From Laburnicola sp. R22_1 (Eukaryota > Ascomycota > Dothideomycetes > Pleosporales > Didymosphaeriaceae): a stretch of 64,000 bases of DNA. Shown one piece after another: positions 33,781 to 45,948 of this stretch. The DNA lies in the NCBI GenBank assembly GCA_014281115.1, contig JACONQ010000012.1:1302001-1366000 (forward strand), given 5' to 3'. The notes under the pieces were generated by a model that was not told where the DNA came from, searched no databases, and was given only the letters and a program-made list of their open reading frames with translations. Position 1 is the first letter of the stretch. Each line of letters begins with the position of its first letter. Position numbers and translations under genes: made by a program.

Positions 33781-35060
33781 ACCTACACTATAAGGCTATA
33801 CTAATTATATATAGAAGTCTAGTTATAAATAGTATAGTAAGTTACTATAACTTATATTGTTTCCCTTTATCGTGCAGTATTTAGACGTTAGATATATTTA
33901 TAAATATAATCTTAACTAATTTATTATAGACTCTTAACTATTAGTAAGTACTAGGCAAGTAGTATTAATATATTTATACTATACTAGTGTGTATATATTT
34001 CTAATTTATATTATAATTCTTAGTAATAAATAGAATCTTATATTCTTATTATACGCAAATCTTTATTGCTAATTCTATCCTAATATTGCAACATTTCTAA
34101 AGCTATCTTATAGCGTAGCTTGTCTGACCCTCTCTGCGTATTATGTAAATTTCTTTTCTAAGATAGTTATTAGTATATTAGAGTATAGGCAAGTATAGTA
34201 AGTATATCTTTTATATTGTCACCCTTATTAACTAAAACCACTAGCCATATATTTATGCCACGCTCTTTTAGTATATAGGCTTAGTTAGAAATAAGGCTCT
34301 ATAACTTAAGTAGGATAGGTACATCCTTAATAACGCTTTAGAAGCGTCACTTCTAATATATAGCTCTATTAAAAGGTTTGTGGCTATAGGCTATAGCTGC
34401 TTTTCTTATCTTATTTTTTAATTTTGGGTATATAATACTCTTGTAGATAAGCTTGCCTATACTATCTATTTTGCGTAATATTAGTTTAACGTCCTCTAGT
34501 TCTTAGATAAGGCACTTTAAGTGTATATATACTACTAGATTAGGGAGCTATTTATTATAACTATTAAAGATAATAACTAGAATATTATTAAAATAAATAG
34601 AAGGCTCTTACCTAATTAGCATAGGTATATCTTAGATATAGCGCTAGCGCTTTAGAATAGGTGTGTGTGTATTCTACCTACTACTAGTTATAGTCTATTT
34701 CTTTAATATTTATAATTTTTGTCTACTACCTATATTATCTTCTACCTTAAATTTAAAGTATAACTAATATTTATCTAAGGCCGCATTCTATAGGATATTA
34801 AAAACTATATCTATAAAACTCGCGTTAGTGATAACTTTGCACTTTAGGAGGTCTTAGATGTGCTTAAATATTATTTACTTAACACTTATAATATTAGGTA
34901 GTTTATTTAGTTATAGGTAATTGAAATTTACCTAGTTATTATCTATTTTATTTTCTTTAATAATATTTCTTATATTATAGAATATGGTCGCGTTATAGTT
35001 AAATAGTCTAGTTAGGTTCTATACTATTACGCTACTAGAGTTAAAGTCTTACATCTCTTA

Positions 35061-35538
35061 AAAAGCGGCAACACACTATGCATTTAGCGTGTAGGTAGTA
35101 AATAGGTAGTTTTATAGGATATCTATTAGGCTATTTATTATAAGTAGTATAAGGTATTATAGATAGTTATATATAGAGAATAGAAGGTAGTAGTACTACT
35201 TAAAGGTAGTAAGTGTAGAAGGGTTTACAAATAATTATTAGTGTTAAAAGCGCTTATAAGTAATTTGCTATTACTTAATAATTATACGCGGTGTAAATAG
35301 ACGCATCTGCGCTATATATAGATATTACGTAGAAGATAAATTTATCTTTACTATATTTAGACTACTATTATAATATATATAGTAAGTTAGCATAATTTAT
35401 AATAAAAACTAAACATTTGCGTATATATATAGGATAGTAAAAGTATTTACTAGGCCTATATCTAGGCCTATAGCTTTATTTATATTAAATGGCTAACCCT
35501 CTAGTATATTTATTTCTACTAATAACAACGCTTGCTTA
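35061..35538. other. AT-rich DNA between copy B and the LTR element
   Basis: About 480 bp of RIP-like AT-rich sequence with no recognised feature. It continues on the far side of the LTR element at 41,137, since the two flanks share the AATAG target duplication. Confidence 0.4.
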
Positions 35539-35543
35539 AATAG

Positions 35544-35830
35544 TGTAAGGGCGATACACGGCCTTATAGGGCAAACCTCTCTAGGACAGCTAGAATAGTT
35601 AAAAGAGCTAGTTAAATTAAGACTATTCTAAGATAGTAGATAATAAAGAGATATAGGGGGCCCTTTTTTATATAGAGGGCGGCGTAGGGTATAGGCCTAT
35701 GCTAGCCCCACGCTAATACTAACTAGAAAAGGCGCCTTTAGGAAGGTAAAAGGCATAAATAGGGAAAATAGGGTGTAAAAGAAAGGTAATAAGGTGTGCT
35801 TAGTAGGGAGGCCAGCATAAGACTATTATA
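35544..35830 (-). repeat. Left LTR of the gag-protease retrotransposon
   Basis: 287 bp, starts TGTAAGGGCGATACACGG and ends ACTATTATA (ancestral CA end mutated to TA). Contains a CTTTTTTATATAGAGGGCGG promoter-like region. Confidence 0.9.
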
Positions 35831-38800
35831 TAATCCCCCTTTTAAGGTCTAAAAATAGGAAGGAAAGTACGTAAAAATAGAGTGCTTTGACGAATTTTTA
35901 ACGTAACTAGCACTATTTTAGAGCTAAAGAGGATTATAATAGGGGTAATAGGCCCCTATAGTTCTAATAGTGGTCTTAGGTTTTAATTTAGTTGCTATAT
36001 AGTAGAGATATTAAGGAAAGTTATTAGGGGTGAATTAGTAGATTGGTGAAAAAACGCAATAGAAACTATATTTTAGTGTCTAGTGTTTTGCTAATAGAGC
36101 GTATTCTTAGCTCTAACACTATATAAAAATATAGTTAGCTAAAAAAATTCTAGTTAGTTTATTATGCGTAGGCATAATTATATTATATAATATTCCCTAG
36201 TATTATAAAAAAGCGTTAAAAAACGTATTAACCCAACTATATAGTTTTTAATTAGGGTGGTGCTGCTAGCAATAGTAGGGATATTTAGAAGTAGGGGTGC
36301 TAAAAGTTATAGGTGCCCTATACGCGCGTGTTAGTTAGAGTGCTACTAAATTAGTAGTAAGCTAGCTAGTAGGGAAGCTGCTAGGGATAAGAGTGCTAAA
36401 AGCAATAGGTGCCTGCGCACAGTAGGCTAGCTAGGGAGCTGCTTAATTAGTGGTAAACTAGGCCACCTATTTTAGTAGCTAGGGGTGCCCCTAGGAGCGG
36501 AATAAGTTAGGTAACTAGTAAATTAGAGTAAGGGCTAATACTTAGGGGGTAGCTCCTAATTATTAGTGTTCTAGAAGATTTTATTAGGTAGTTTACTATT
36601 AGATTTATTGTCTAAGTATTCTTTCTATAGAGAGTTAGACTTAGGGTTAATTAGGTTAGTAAATTTAGAGTTGTTGTTAGGGAGGTTATTATAATAGATA
36701 GGCTTTTTGTTCTCTAATTTACTACTATAATAGGCGGCACTATAATCTTTAGGGCTATTACTATAGTAAGTAATGCTAAGTTTTTCTTTTAGGTTAGCGA
36801 TTTAGTAGGGTGAAAGGGTGCTAACCTAGGTTATTTTAGCTAGGGTGGTTTTAATTAAATAGTTAATTCTATAGGTAAGAGCTGCCTAATTTATAGATTA
36901 GCTTTTCTAGTAGGTTTATAGTCTCTAGGTCTAGGGTTAGAGGTGAGACCTATATTCTGCCGCATAATTTCTGGGGACTAGTCTTACTAATGGCTTCCTT
37001 AAGTAGCGGGGATAGAGTGACTAAAAGGCGATTTGTTGTCTCATAGTTTGTTATCTAAGAAAGGCAGCTTAATTGTCTTAACACTACTATCTTTGTTAAA
37101 GGCGTTCCTATAGCTTAGTTTCTAGTAAGCCTTGAAGTACGTGCTAATAACTAAGATGGTGGAACTAGAAAGCTAGATAGAGATCTTGTTAGAAATACTC
37201 TAGTTGGCTTTTAATAAGCGAGTTATTTAGTGGGTATAGTTCTACTTTTTAAGTAGGCTATTCTATTAGGTGGCGTTAATTTAGTAGGAAGGGTTAGGTA
37301 GTAAAAAAGTCTATAGTAGAATAAGATTATTAGCAAAGATTAGATTCTTATTATCTTTCTAATAAAGGCGACAGTCCTAAGTGTTAACTAGGTAGTTGGC
37401 TTGCTTAAAAAATTTCCTACTAATAATAAGATTATGGTTCTCTATTTTATAGAAAATAAACTATATAGTAATACTACGTCTATTAATATTAAGCTAGGCT
37501 ATAAAATAGGTGTTTACTTTTGCGCTTTTCTTTCCTATAAAGTTTTTAAGAGAGATTAGTGTCTTTAGGTAGAGGAGTTTGGCTTTAAGCTATTTTTATA
37601 CTACCTTTATATACCTTAAAGTAATAAGATTATAAGCGTTAGCACTAGTGTCTATTAAGGCTTATAACCTAAGAGCTAACTCTTAGAATTTAATTTGCAC
37701 TAGCATAACTAGCTAGAAGCCTCTAAATAGCTTAGAAATCCTTACTATCTTGCTGCCCATAGGTAGCAATTTTAGTTTAGCATCTATGTTTTGTGGTTAA
37801 AATTATAGTTTATCTAGTTTAATTAGTTTAGTGGCTCCTATATAAGCTACTAGATTAGAGTAGTCTAGTAGCGCGTATTTAAAGCCTTATTATCTAATAA
37901 ATTACCTACCTCTAAATTAGAGTAGTAGGTAATACTAAGTTTGTTTAAATTAAGATTGTTTTTTGCTTCTATATTTACTTATATGGCTGCCTTAGAATAG
38001 TAGTGTAAGTGTGGGCCTCTAAGTTTCTTACTATAGCCAAAGTAGGCGTTATGCTTTATACACTATACTTTAGTCTAATTATAAAGAATTAAAAAGAAAG
38101 GAGTAGGTCTAGAATAAAGTGTTTATTTTCTAGTTGCTATGTATAAGAGTGTTAATTCAAAGGGTAGTACCTTATAAAGAGTTCTTATATATGCCTAGAA
38201 AGGGTTTATTATATTATTATTGTGGAGAGTATAGCTAGCTACGGTTATCTAGCATTTAATTACTAGGTAGTTAATATTAGGGTCTTTTATCTCTCTCTAA
38301 AGCATTAACTTAAGACTCTTAGTTAACTTAAGTTATGATTTGTTCTTCTAGATCTTTGTGTCTAGTCTACCTTTTCTAGCTAGGCTTTTAAAAGCCTATA
38401 GAAATGTCTAGGCATCTATTTTATTAAAGGAGAAGAGCTTATAAAACTTTTTATGTGCCTATTAGAGAGTAAAGGGATTATAGTAAGTCTTTTCTAGAAA
38501 TTTAAAAAGTGCTTTAGGTCTATAATGTTCTTAAAGGGCCTAATTTATTTAATACTAATTTTGCGCTGCCTTTTAAGACGCGTCTCTAAGGCAGCTAAGA
38601 ATGGCTTCTATAAGATTATCTTAATCTTCTTTATTATTATTGCCTTAGTAATAGTCCGTGTTTACGCAGATTTTATTACGCAGATTCTCTAGCTAATCTT
38701 TAATACTAAGACTAGATTAATCTTTTCTATAGTACTTATTAATATTAGGTAGCTTTGTAAAGTGTTCTAGCTTAGATATACTAGAGGCGGCAGAAGCGTG

Positions 38801-40214
38801 TCTACTCTAGAGTATATCTATCTAGGTGCTATTAGCAAGCTTAGTTTATATATATCTAGGGACTAAAAAGTAGCAAAGAGTATTATCTAGTTATAAAGTA
38901 GGCACTATAAGCTAGGGCAGATAATAGGGTGCATATTAGGGCGTTGGCTAGGGTACATATTAGAATATAACTAAATAGAATAAGCTCTACTAAGTTATAT
39001 AAGAGCAGCGTAAACTATATAGTAGTTTAGATATTTCTAGGCTAGGATTTTTTAGAGGTATATAAGTGGGGTGCTATAGATTATAAGTATCTTTAATAAA
39101 AGGAAAAGCTTTATTAGAAGTAAATAAGTCCTCTTTAATAGCTACGTTATTAGCACTATTAGAGTAGGATTAGAATTTCTCCTCTATTATATATATTATA
39201 GTATAAGGTATCTATGCCTTAAGTATAGTAAAAGCTTATTTAAATATATTAGCGCGCTCGCATAAAGCCTAAATAATACTCCCCTATTTAGGATTATCTT
39301 TAGACTTTGTAATAGTCCTAGCCACTAATTCTAGTAACTTCTCTAAAAGTAGGCCTTAAGAAAAGCAATATTAAGCCTAAAGCTAATAGGTAGCAAGTAA
39401 TTATTTTATTTCTAGGCTATGCTAAAGCGATTAGTCTAGTTTAAATTGCACTAAAAACGCGCTAAACTTCCTAGTAACTTTATGTTTAGCTTTACCTTAG
39501 TGCGTAAGCCACTTAACGTTTACTAGTAAAAATTTATTACCTAGCTAATCTATTTTAAGTGTGGCAATGTATTAATTATGCTTAGAAGTGTTATAAGAAA
39601 TTCTATTAGGGTAGACCTTTCTAAGTAGTTTAACTATACTCTTCTTTTTTATAAGGCTAGGAAGGCGACTAGTAGTCTTAGAAGCAACTATTAGTTACTT
39701 TTCTTACTTAACAAATAATAGATTGCTAGTAGAATAAAGTAGGAAAATCCTACCATAAGTGTTATATAAGCTATTATTAGTAAGGTGTAAATAAACGTTC
39801 CCCTTTATATTGTCAATTACAGAACTATCTAGGAGTAAAGAGGATATAGGGAATATTCTAGAAGTCTCCTAGATTAAAGGACGGCAGCTTACTATAGTAT
39901 AGGTAGTAGTAGGGTTAAGCAAAGTAGGGATTATAGAGAGGGTATAGTAAATAAATCTAGAGTGGCAGGTTTTATATAGCGTACGAGCTAGCGTATAGTC
40001 TAAGCTAAGTAAAAGATAACGTATAAGATAAAATATATAAAATTTTAATCTCTATATTACCTCTATAGCCTAACTCTAATTCCCTAGCTTTGTGCCTTAT
40101 GCCCTTGCTATAATAGCGCTAGAAGGTAGTTATTAGGCAAGTTAGCTCTATAGGGTGTGACGCGGTAGTTATTATTTGTTAATTATTATTTATATTTAAA
40201 ATATTAGGACTTCT

Positions 40215-40740
40215 AGGGCAGCCTCTAAACTAATACATCTTTACTAACTTATAGTAAGTAAAGAAGTGTAGAAGTGGCCTCTTAAATAGACCTTAGCGTA
40301 GTATAATAACTGCCTAGCACAACTAGTAACTAACAAACTAATACACTCTTACTAACTTATAGTGGGCAGAGGAGTTATATTAGTAGTCTTATAGACCTTA
40401 GGTAGTATAATAACTACCTAGCATAACTAGTAACCAATAAACTAATACATTCTTACTAACTTGCAGTAGGTAAAGAAGTTATATTAGTAGTTTTATAGAC
40501 TTTAGGTAGTGTAATAACTACTTAGCACAACTAGTAACTAACCTAATATACTCTTATTTACTTATAGTAGGTAGAAAAGTTATATTAGTAGTCTTATAAA
40601 CCTTAGTGTAGAACTACTACCTAGTATAACTAGTAACTAATAGACTAATATACTCTTACCTACTTATAGTGGGCAGAGGAGTTGTATTAGCAGTCTTATA
40701 GACCTTAGACAACTGCCTAGTATAACTAGTAACTAATAAG
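40215..40740. repeat. ~115-bp tandem repeats in the retrotransposon leader
   Basis: About five units carry TTACTAACTTATAGTGGGCA-like and AGTCTTATAGACCTTAGGTA-like blocks and the CTAGTATAACTAGTAACTAA block. In the element's minus-strand sense they lie just downstream of its 5' LTR, in the untranslated leader. Confidence 0.8.
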
Positions 40741-40844
40741 GTAAAACTTCTACTAATTTAATCGCCTATAGGCAGCGTTTAAAGGGAGGAGTAGATATTA
40801 TATTACTATTTATAGCTAAATAAAAAGAGTTAATTTTAGAATAA

Positions 40845-41131
40845 TATAAGGGCGATATACAGCCTTATAGGGCAAACCTCTCTAGGACAGCTAGAATAGT
40901 TAAAAGAGCTAGTTAAATTAAGACTATTCTAAGATAGTAAATAAGAAAGGGACGTAGGGGGCTCTTTCTTATATAGAGGGCAGCGTAGAGCATAAGCCCA
41001 CGCTAGCCACATCCTAACACTAACTAGGAAAGGCGCCTTTAGAAAGGTAAAAGACGTAGATAGGGGAAATAAGGTGTAAAAGAAAGGTGATGGGGTGTGC
41101 TTAGTAGGAAGACTGGCATAGAACTATTACA
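40845..41131 (-). repeat. Right LTR of the gag-protease retrotransposon
   Basis: 287 bp, begins TATAAGGGCGATATACAG (ancestral TG mutated to TA) and ends CTATTACA. Same length as the left LTR; differences are mostly transitions. Confidence 0.9.
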
Positions 41132-41136
41132 AATAG

Positions 41137-42700
41137 GAGTATTTTTTTCTTTATATATTCTTTAATCATATTAGCAAATATTTATCTAGAATACTTAAAA
41201 GATATATACTAACGCTTATAGTTATTATATATAGTACCCCCTCTTTATAGTTAGTATAATAAAAGAGGTTATGCAAGTATAGCTAAAGCTTACGCCTAAA
41301 CCCTAAGATTTAGAAATACTAAGTATGCTTAAGTTTACTATCTAGCCTAATAAAAATATAGCGCTTTATTAATTAGCTAGTATTATAGATATTAACTATC
41401 TATATAAACAAGCTGTCTACGTAGTTAACCTAGTATGGCTTAGAGATATAAAATAGTAAGGGGCCTAGGAGGTTATAGATAACTATATAGGTAGCTAGAT
41501 AAGTAATATTATTACTATAATTGTTCTAGGTCTTAGAAGTAGTAAATTCTATATTTCTCTTCATTGCTACATAGATAGAGTAAGTAGAATTTAGATAGCT
41601 AGGTGTGTATAACTATAATAAGTACTAATAGTTTAGCTATATGCTTTTTTAGTAAGCGAATAAAGTATCTAGAGAACTATTTAATTAAATATAATTATTT
41701 TCTAATACTTTAAGCATATATACTATTAACTATAGGCTGCTAATTATAGGATAGTAGACTAATATAAAATAATAATAACACATTATATTAGTTTGCGTTA
41801 GCCCTAGCATAGTAAATTCTTAGCATAACTAGATATTATTAGAAATGCTAAAAGTAGCATATAAACTAATACAACGCACACTAAATAAGTGCGTACTATA
41901 TAGCGTGTTTTAATAGTATATAGAGTACTATATATAAGTATAAAGTTAATATTTAGCTGCTAGTGCGTGTGTGGCCACACACTAAAGACTTAGTCTAGGC
42001 TAATTACATACTAGATACGATACACAAAGGCTAAATAATAAATAGTATATTATTAGTAGTCTATATAATAAATTATAATAATAGGTTATAGAGTTAGTAT
42101 AATTATAAAAACTATACCTAATATAACCTAAGAGAGTACACTATTAGATATTATGCCATATAATAACTATATAAATTATAGTAGCAATAGCAATAGCAAG
42201 GTAGAGGTTAACAGTAATAGCATTACTAAAGAGTATAGGCTAGAGATCTATAACATAGCCTTAATATATAGGGATAGTATAGAGAATAACTATAGTATAA
42301 AAATAATTAATAGATAATCTTGGCTTTCTTATATATAGCAAGTACATTAGTTATAAGTAGTTACTAGACTTTTAAGAATATTACTAGTTAATAAGCTAGT
42401 ACCCCTATATATAGTTTATTCTAATAGTAGTAATATAAGTACTACTCCTAACACACTTTATAATATCGCGTTTATACTAATAGTAAGTTATAGTAATAGT
42501 TTATACGCGCCCTTTAAAAATAAAATAAGTTATGCTAAGTCGCTATATAATATTTAGCATATAAAAGGAAATATTAATCTTTTGTTTACTAATAAGTGCT
42601 TATTAATATTTTTATCTTATATATAATTTTAAAACGCTAAACAGTAGTACATATTACTAAATAATATTAAGATAGGTATTATGGGTTGTAAATAGGAAGA
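41137..42700. other. AT-rich RIP-mutated DNA, unidentified
   Basis: About 1.5 kb with no recognisable protein or terminal repeat. It may be the upstream part of the KDZ-like element that follows. Confidence 0.4.
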
Positions 42701-42799
42701 ATACACTATATTCCTATCTAATAGCAACTAGTTGCCTAATAGAGCACACAACACAGGAGATAGTTAACTTCTCTAATAGGATATACTTAGTGTTATTAA

Positions 42800-45400
42800 G
42801 TTCTAGATTAGCTTTAAACTATTTAAAGAATATATAACTTATGCCCCTAAGCAAATACTAAAGAAGATAACTAATAGAGATAGTAACTTCTATAAAGTAA
42901 GGATGTATATAGACTTATAGAACCCTAACTAGTAGTAAACTATATAGACTAAACTACTAAAAGACTCTACTATTATACTAGTTATAATTAGAGTTAATAA
43001 GACACAACTAAGTAACTATTATAGTAACTAGGCGATGTGGCTAGTATATATATTAATTGGCAATCTAGATGCACGCATCTAATAAATAAGAAAGGTCCTA
43101 GATAATATACTTATAGTAATGCTGCTAATTATTAAATAGTATAATAGAGACATTACTATAAATATATACTATAAGGTAATAGCAAAAGTGTTAGATTATA
43201 AATACTTTTATAAAACTATATTACGCTATCTAACTATCGCTAACTTAGCTATTAAGTTTATTAGTTAAATAGGCATATATATAAGATATACAGATAGGTT
43301 TAAAAAGAATATACTATCTAATTATATATAGTATTATAGCAGACTATAAGAAGTAGATAATAATTATAGGGGTAAAAATAAGATAGCACTATATAGTATG
43401 TTGAATACACCCTAAATGTGAAATATAATAGTGCATACTAACTACACTAATAAGATATTAGTAGAATACGCGCTAAATTGCTCGCATAATAGTACTATAG
43501 GCATAATTAGAAGAATAAAATAGACTAGCATCTAGAGTTCTTACCTAGAGTATATACACTAGATTAAAAACTTTATATAGGAGTTTCTATTTATAAATTT
43601 ACATATAGCTGTTATACTAGACCTCTTATATTAAATCTATAAAGGACTCATAAAGCATACTATTAAGTAGCTAATAGGTCTAGTTAACTTAATATATTGC
43701 AACGTAAGGGCATAATATACAATATTAGAGACAAGTCAGATTAATAAGTGTTACTAAAAGGTGCCTTACTTTCTAGGCCTAAAAGTCTTTAACTATATAC
43801 TAGTTAGTTAAATATTATAATAGTTTAGAAATAAATAGAAGGCCCTTATAAAGTAGATTTTAGCAGTATTTACCCTTCTCCTACAAAGTAAGCTAGATAC
43901 TATATAGTATCTCTATAGGGTGTGCGACTTTATTATAATTTCTTATTACTATAGCTATAATAAGAAAACACTTAGCTACATGCTTAAATTCCTTTAGCAG
44001 ATTAACACATATAAGTAGGAATTAGTTAGCTTCTATCTACTATACGCAAAGCACTTTTAGATACTAAAACTTTATGTAATTACCTACTAGATATAAATAG
44101 TATAGTAATATAGGCCACTGCTAAACTATAACCCTGCCACATATATAGAAGCCCCCTATATATTTCTTATTAAGAACTAGTTCTAATTAACAAATTATAA
44201 GAAAACTCTAGTGCAGATAAGTAGTCTAAACGCTTAATAGACTAATATTTAAATATATAAGACTCTAGTAAAGTACTATATAGAGGAGCTAATAACTATA
44301 ATATAGAGGCTAAAAGAGGTATAGATAGGTAGACTAGCTAGACTAGCTCTATTAAGCTAATATAGTATTATCACGTCCAAATCCCTACTTATAAAGAAGA
44401 AGGAGTTAAATCTATATTATTAGATAACTATTTACAACACTATAACTTATATTAAATTGCTTAGACTACATAATATGTTTGTAGTAATACTATAAGAGGA
44501 GGATATAATTAAAGCTAGCAGAATAAGCTTATATTAGAGAGATGCTAAATAGCTTAAAGATAACCCTAGTTAGATTAATCTCTATATAATAACAATCTAC
44601 CTATTATTTAGGTACTAAAAGGAGACTAGAAGGCCAAATAGTAAAGTATTATAAGAAGACTAGGAGACTATTAAATATGTACCAAATTAGCAAGACAATA
44701 GCAAGTGGCTTAAACATAATATATAGGTTTAAGAATACAACTATAATAACACCCCTCTTAAAGGTAGGCATATAGGCTAAATCTAGCTAATATTCACTAT
44801 TATACAATAAAACACTATATACTCTACTAAGTAAAAGAACCTATATATTTACTTCCTTCTTAAGATGTTTAAGATAGTAGACTAGGGACAACTAGACAAT
44901 ATTTATAGTTTTGTTAAGCTTTAGAACTAGTTAGCCTAAGAAATATACTTAGAAGGAACTACATACCAAGGGGCTTATTAGTGCTTTTATATAGTATAGA
45001 TTATTAGCACAGCCTATATTATACTAGGAAAGGATACTAACATAAACTATAGATATAATAGTGTCTAATCTAATAGTAAATCTAAAGCAGGTCCTAGTAA
45101 TAACTATATATTTATAGTTAACAACTATATTAACTTTTTATAGTATAACACTATATATAATAATAACTAATAATTAAAGAACTAATAAGATATAGCAAAA
45201 TATATAGTAAGGCAGATAAAGAAAAATAAAAGAAATATATATAAGGAACTATTACGTATACCGCGTAGAATGGGTTTATTATTAGATAATAGTGCTTAGA
45301 ATATTTATAGCTGTTACTATAAGAATTAATTAATATAATAAATTCTATTAGCCTTATATTACTAAAGATATTATAGTAGATTACTATAATAGAATACAAA
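42800..45400 (+). mobile_element. KDZ/Plavaka-like DNA transposase relic
   Basis: With stops ignored, plus-strand frames contain segments that align in order with fungal Plavaka-type (Kyakuja-Dileera-Zisupton) transposases. Near 42,965-43,130 there is DSTIILVIIRVNKTQLSNY followed by WLVYILIGNLDARI, which corresponds to the family's IIPIILxSDKTQLS...WPVYLTIGN block. Near 43,910-44,060 there is CDFIIISYYYSYNKKTLSYM then LKFLQQINTYKQ, which corresponds to LDFxYLAQYPxHxxxTLxxM...FHxxK. Most internal stops are TAG/TAA at expected Gln positions. I could not find the terminal repeats. The assignment is from remembered family motifs. Confidence 0.6.
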
Positions 45401-45946
45401 CTATAGTAACTATATTATAAATATATACTAAGTAATTTAAGCAATCCTAAATATTCTATATACACTAATAGCATACCAAAGTTGTAGTAGTCCTTCTCTA
45501 GTAATAATATACTAATTTTAAAGTAAGCTAATACTAGTAATAATATATAGTGTAGTATATTCTTAACCTTAATAAAGTAAACTTTACCACTCCGCTTTAT
45601 CTTAGCTTCTAAGGCTATATTGCTAAGCTGGCTAAGTAGACGTTTAGCTCTAATATTATTAAGAAGTACGTTTGTTACGCTAAGATAGATATTAAGACAA
45701 TTATAATTTAGGAGATAATATATTAAGAGAAGCTTATAAAGCTAATACGCAACTTATATAGCAACTATATTATTTAAACCGTTTTTAAATTCGTGCCCAC
45801 TAAGCTTTATCTTTATCTTATTAACGCTATACGCCTTATCTTGTCTAGTATCTACTAAACACTATATAGTTACTTGTCTCTAACCTTACTATAGAAGTAA
45901 TCCTCTACTTCTATTATAGTTGCAGAATAATATATATTATTATACT
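45401..45946. other. AT-rich flank of the pogo element
   Basis: About 550 bp of RIP-like sequence. An 82-codon minus-strand frame (45,151-45,399) just upstream is a composition artefact. No feature recognised. Confidence 0.4.
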
Positions 45947-45948
45947 TA

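Larger units (their letters stand above)
27340..35060 (-). mobile_element. Unidentified RIP-mutated repeat unit, copy B, with three insertions
   Basis: Direct repeat of copy A. It is about 7.7 kb because it contains a solo LTR (28,704-28,991), a SINE (30,277-30,899) and a 130-bp retroposon (31,429-31,558). Subtracting these and their duplications leaves about 6.6 kb, the length of A. Minus-strand fragments such as DPKFLSYSKIIANIIQTLL and KDRGINIW-like runs suggest a long former coding sequence, which I cannot assign. Confidence 0.6.
35544..41131 (-). mobile_element. Complete LTR retrotransposon, gag-protease type, 5,588 bp
   Basis: Two 287-bp direct LTRs (35,544-35,830 and 40,845-41,131), consensus TGTAAGGGCGATA...TTACA, are flanked by AATAG (35,539-35,543 and 41,132-41,136). 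The internal region reads on the minus strand. A leader carries tandem repeats near 40,215-40,740, then gag-like sequence with a degraded CxxC/HxxxxG-type knuckle near 38,030. An aspartic protease near 37,100-37,700 (ALIDTSANAYNLI, expected DTGA) follows. The remaining ~1.2 kb to the left LTR is low-complexity, and I see no reverse transcriptase or integrase motif. The protease style is Ty3/Gypsy-like. It probably relied on a partner element. It is RIP-inactivated. Confidence 0.8.

Noticed and set aside
35544..41131. CRISPR-like or phage-type array suggested by the direct repeats
   Set aside because: The direct repeats are two LTRs with a target duplication, and the ~115-bp array is a leader satellite; the genome is eukaryotic.
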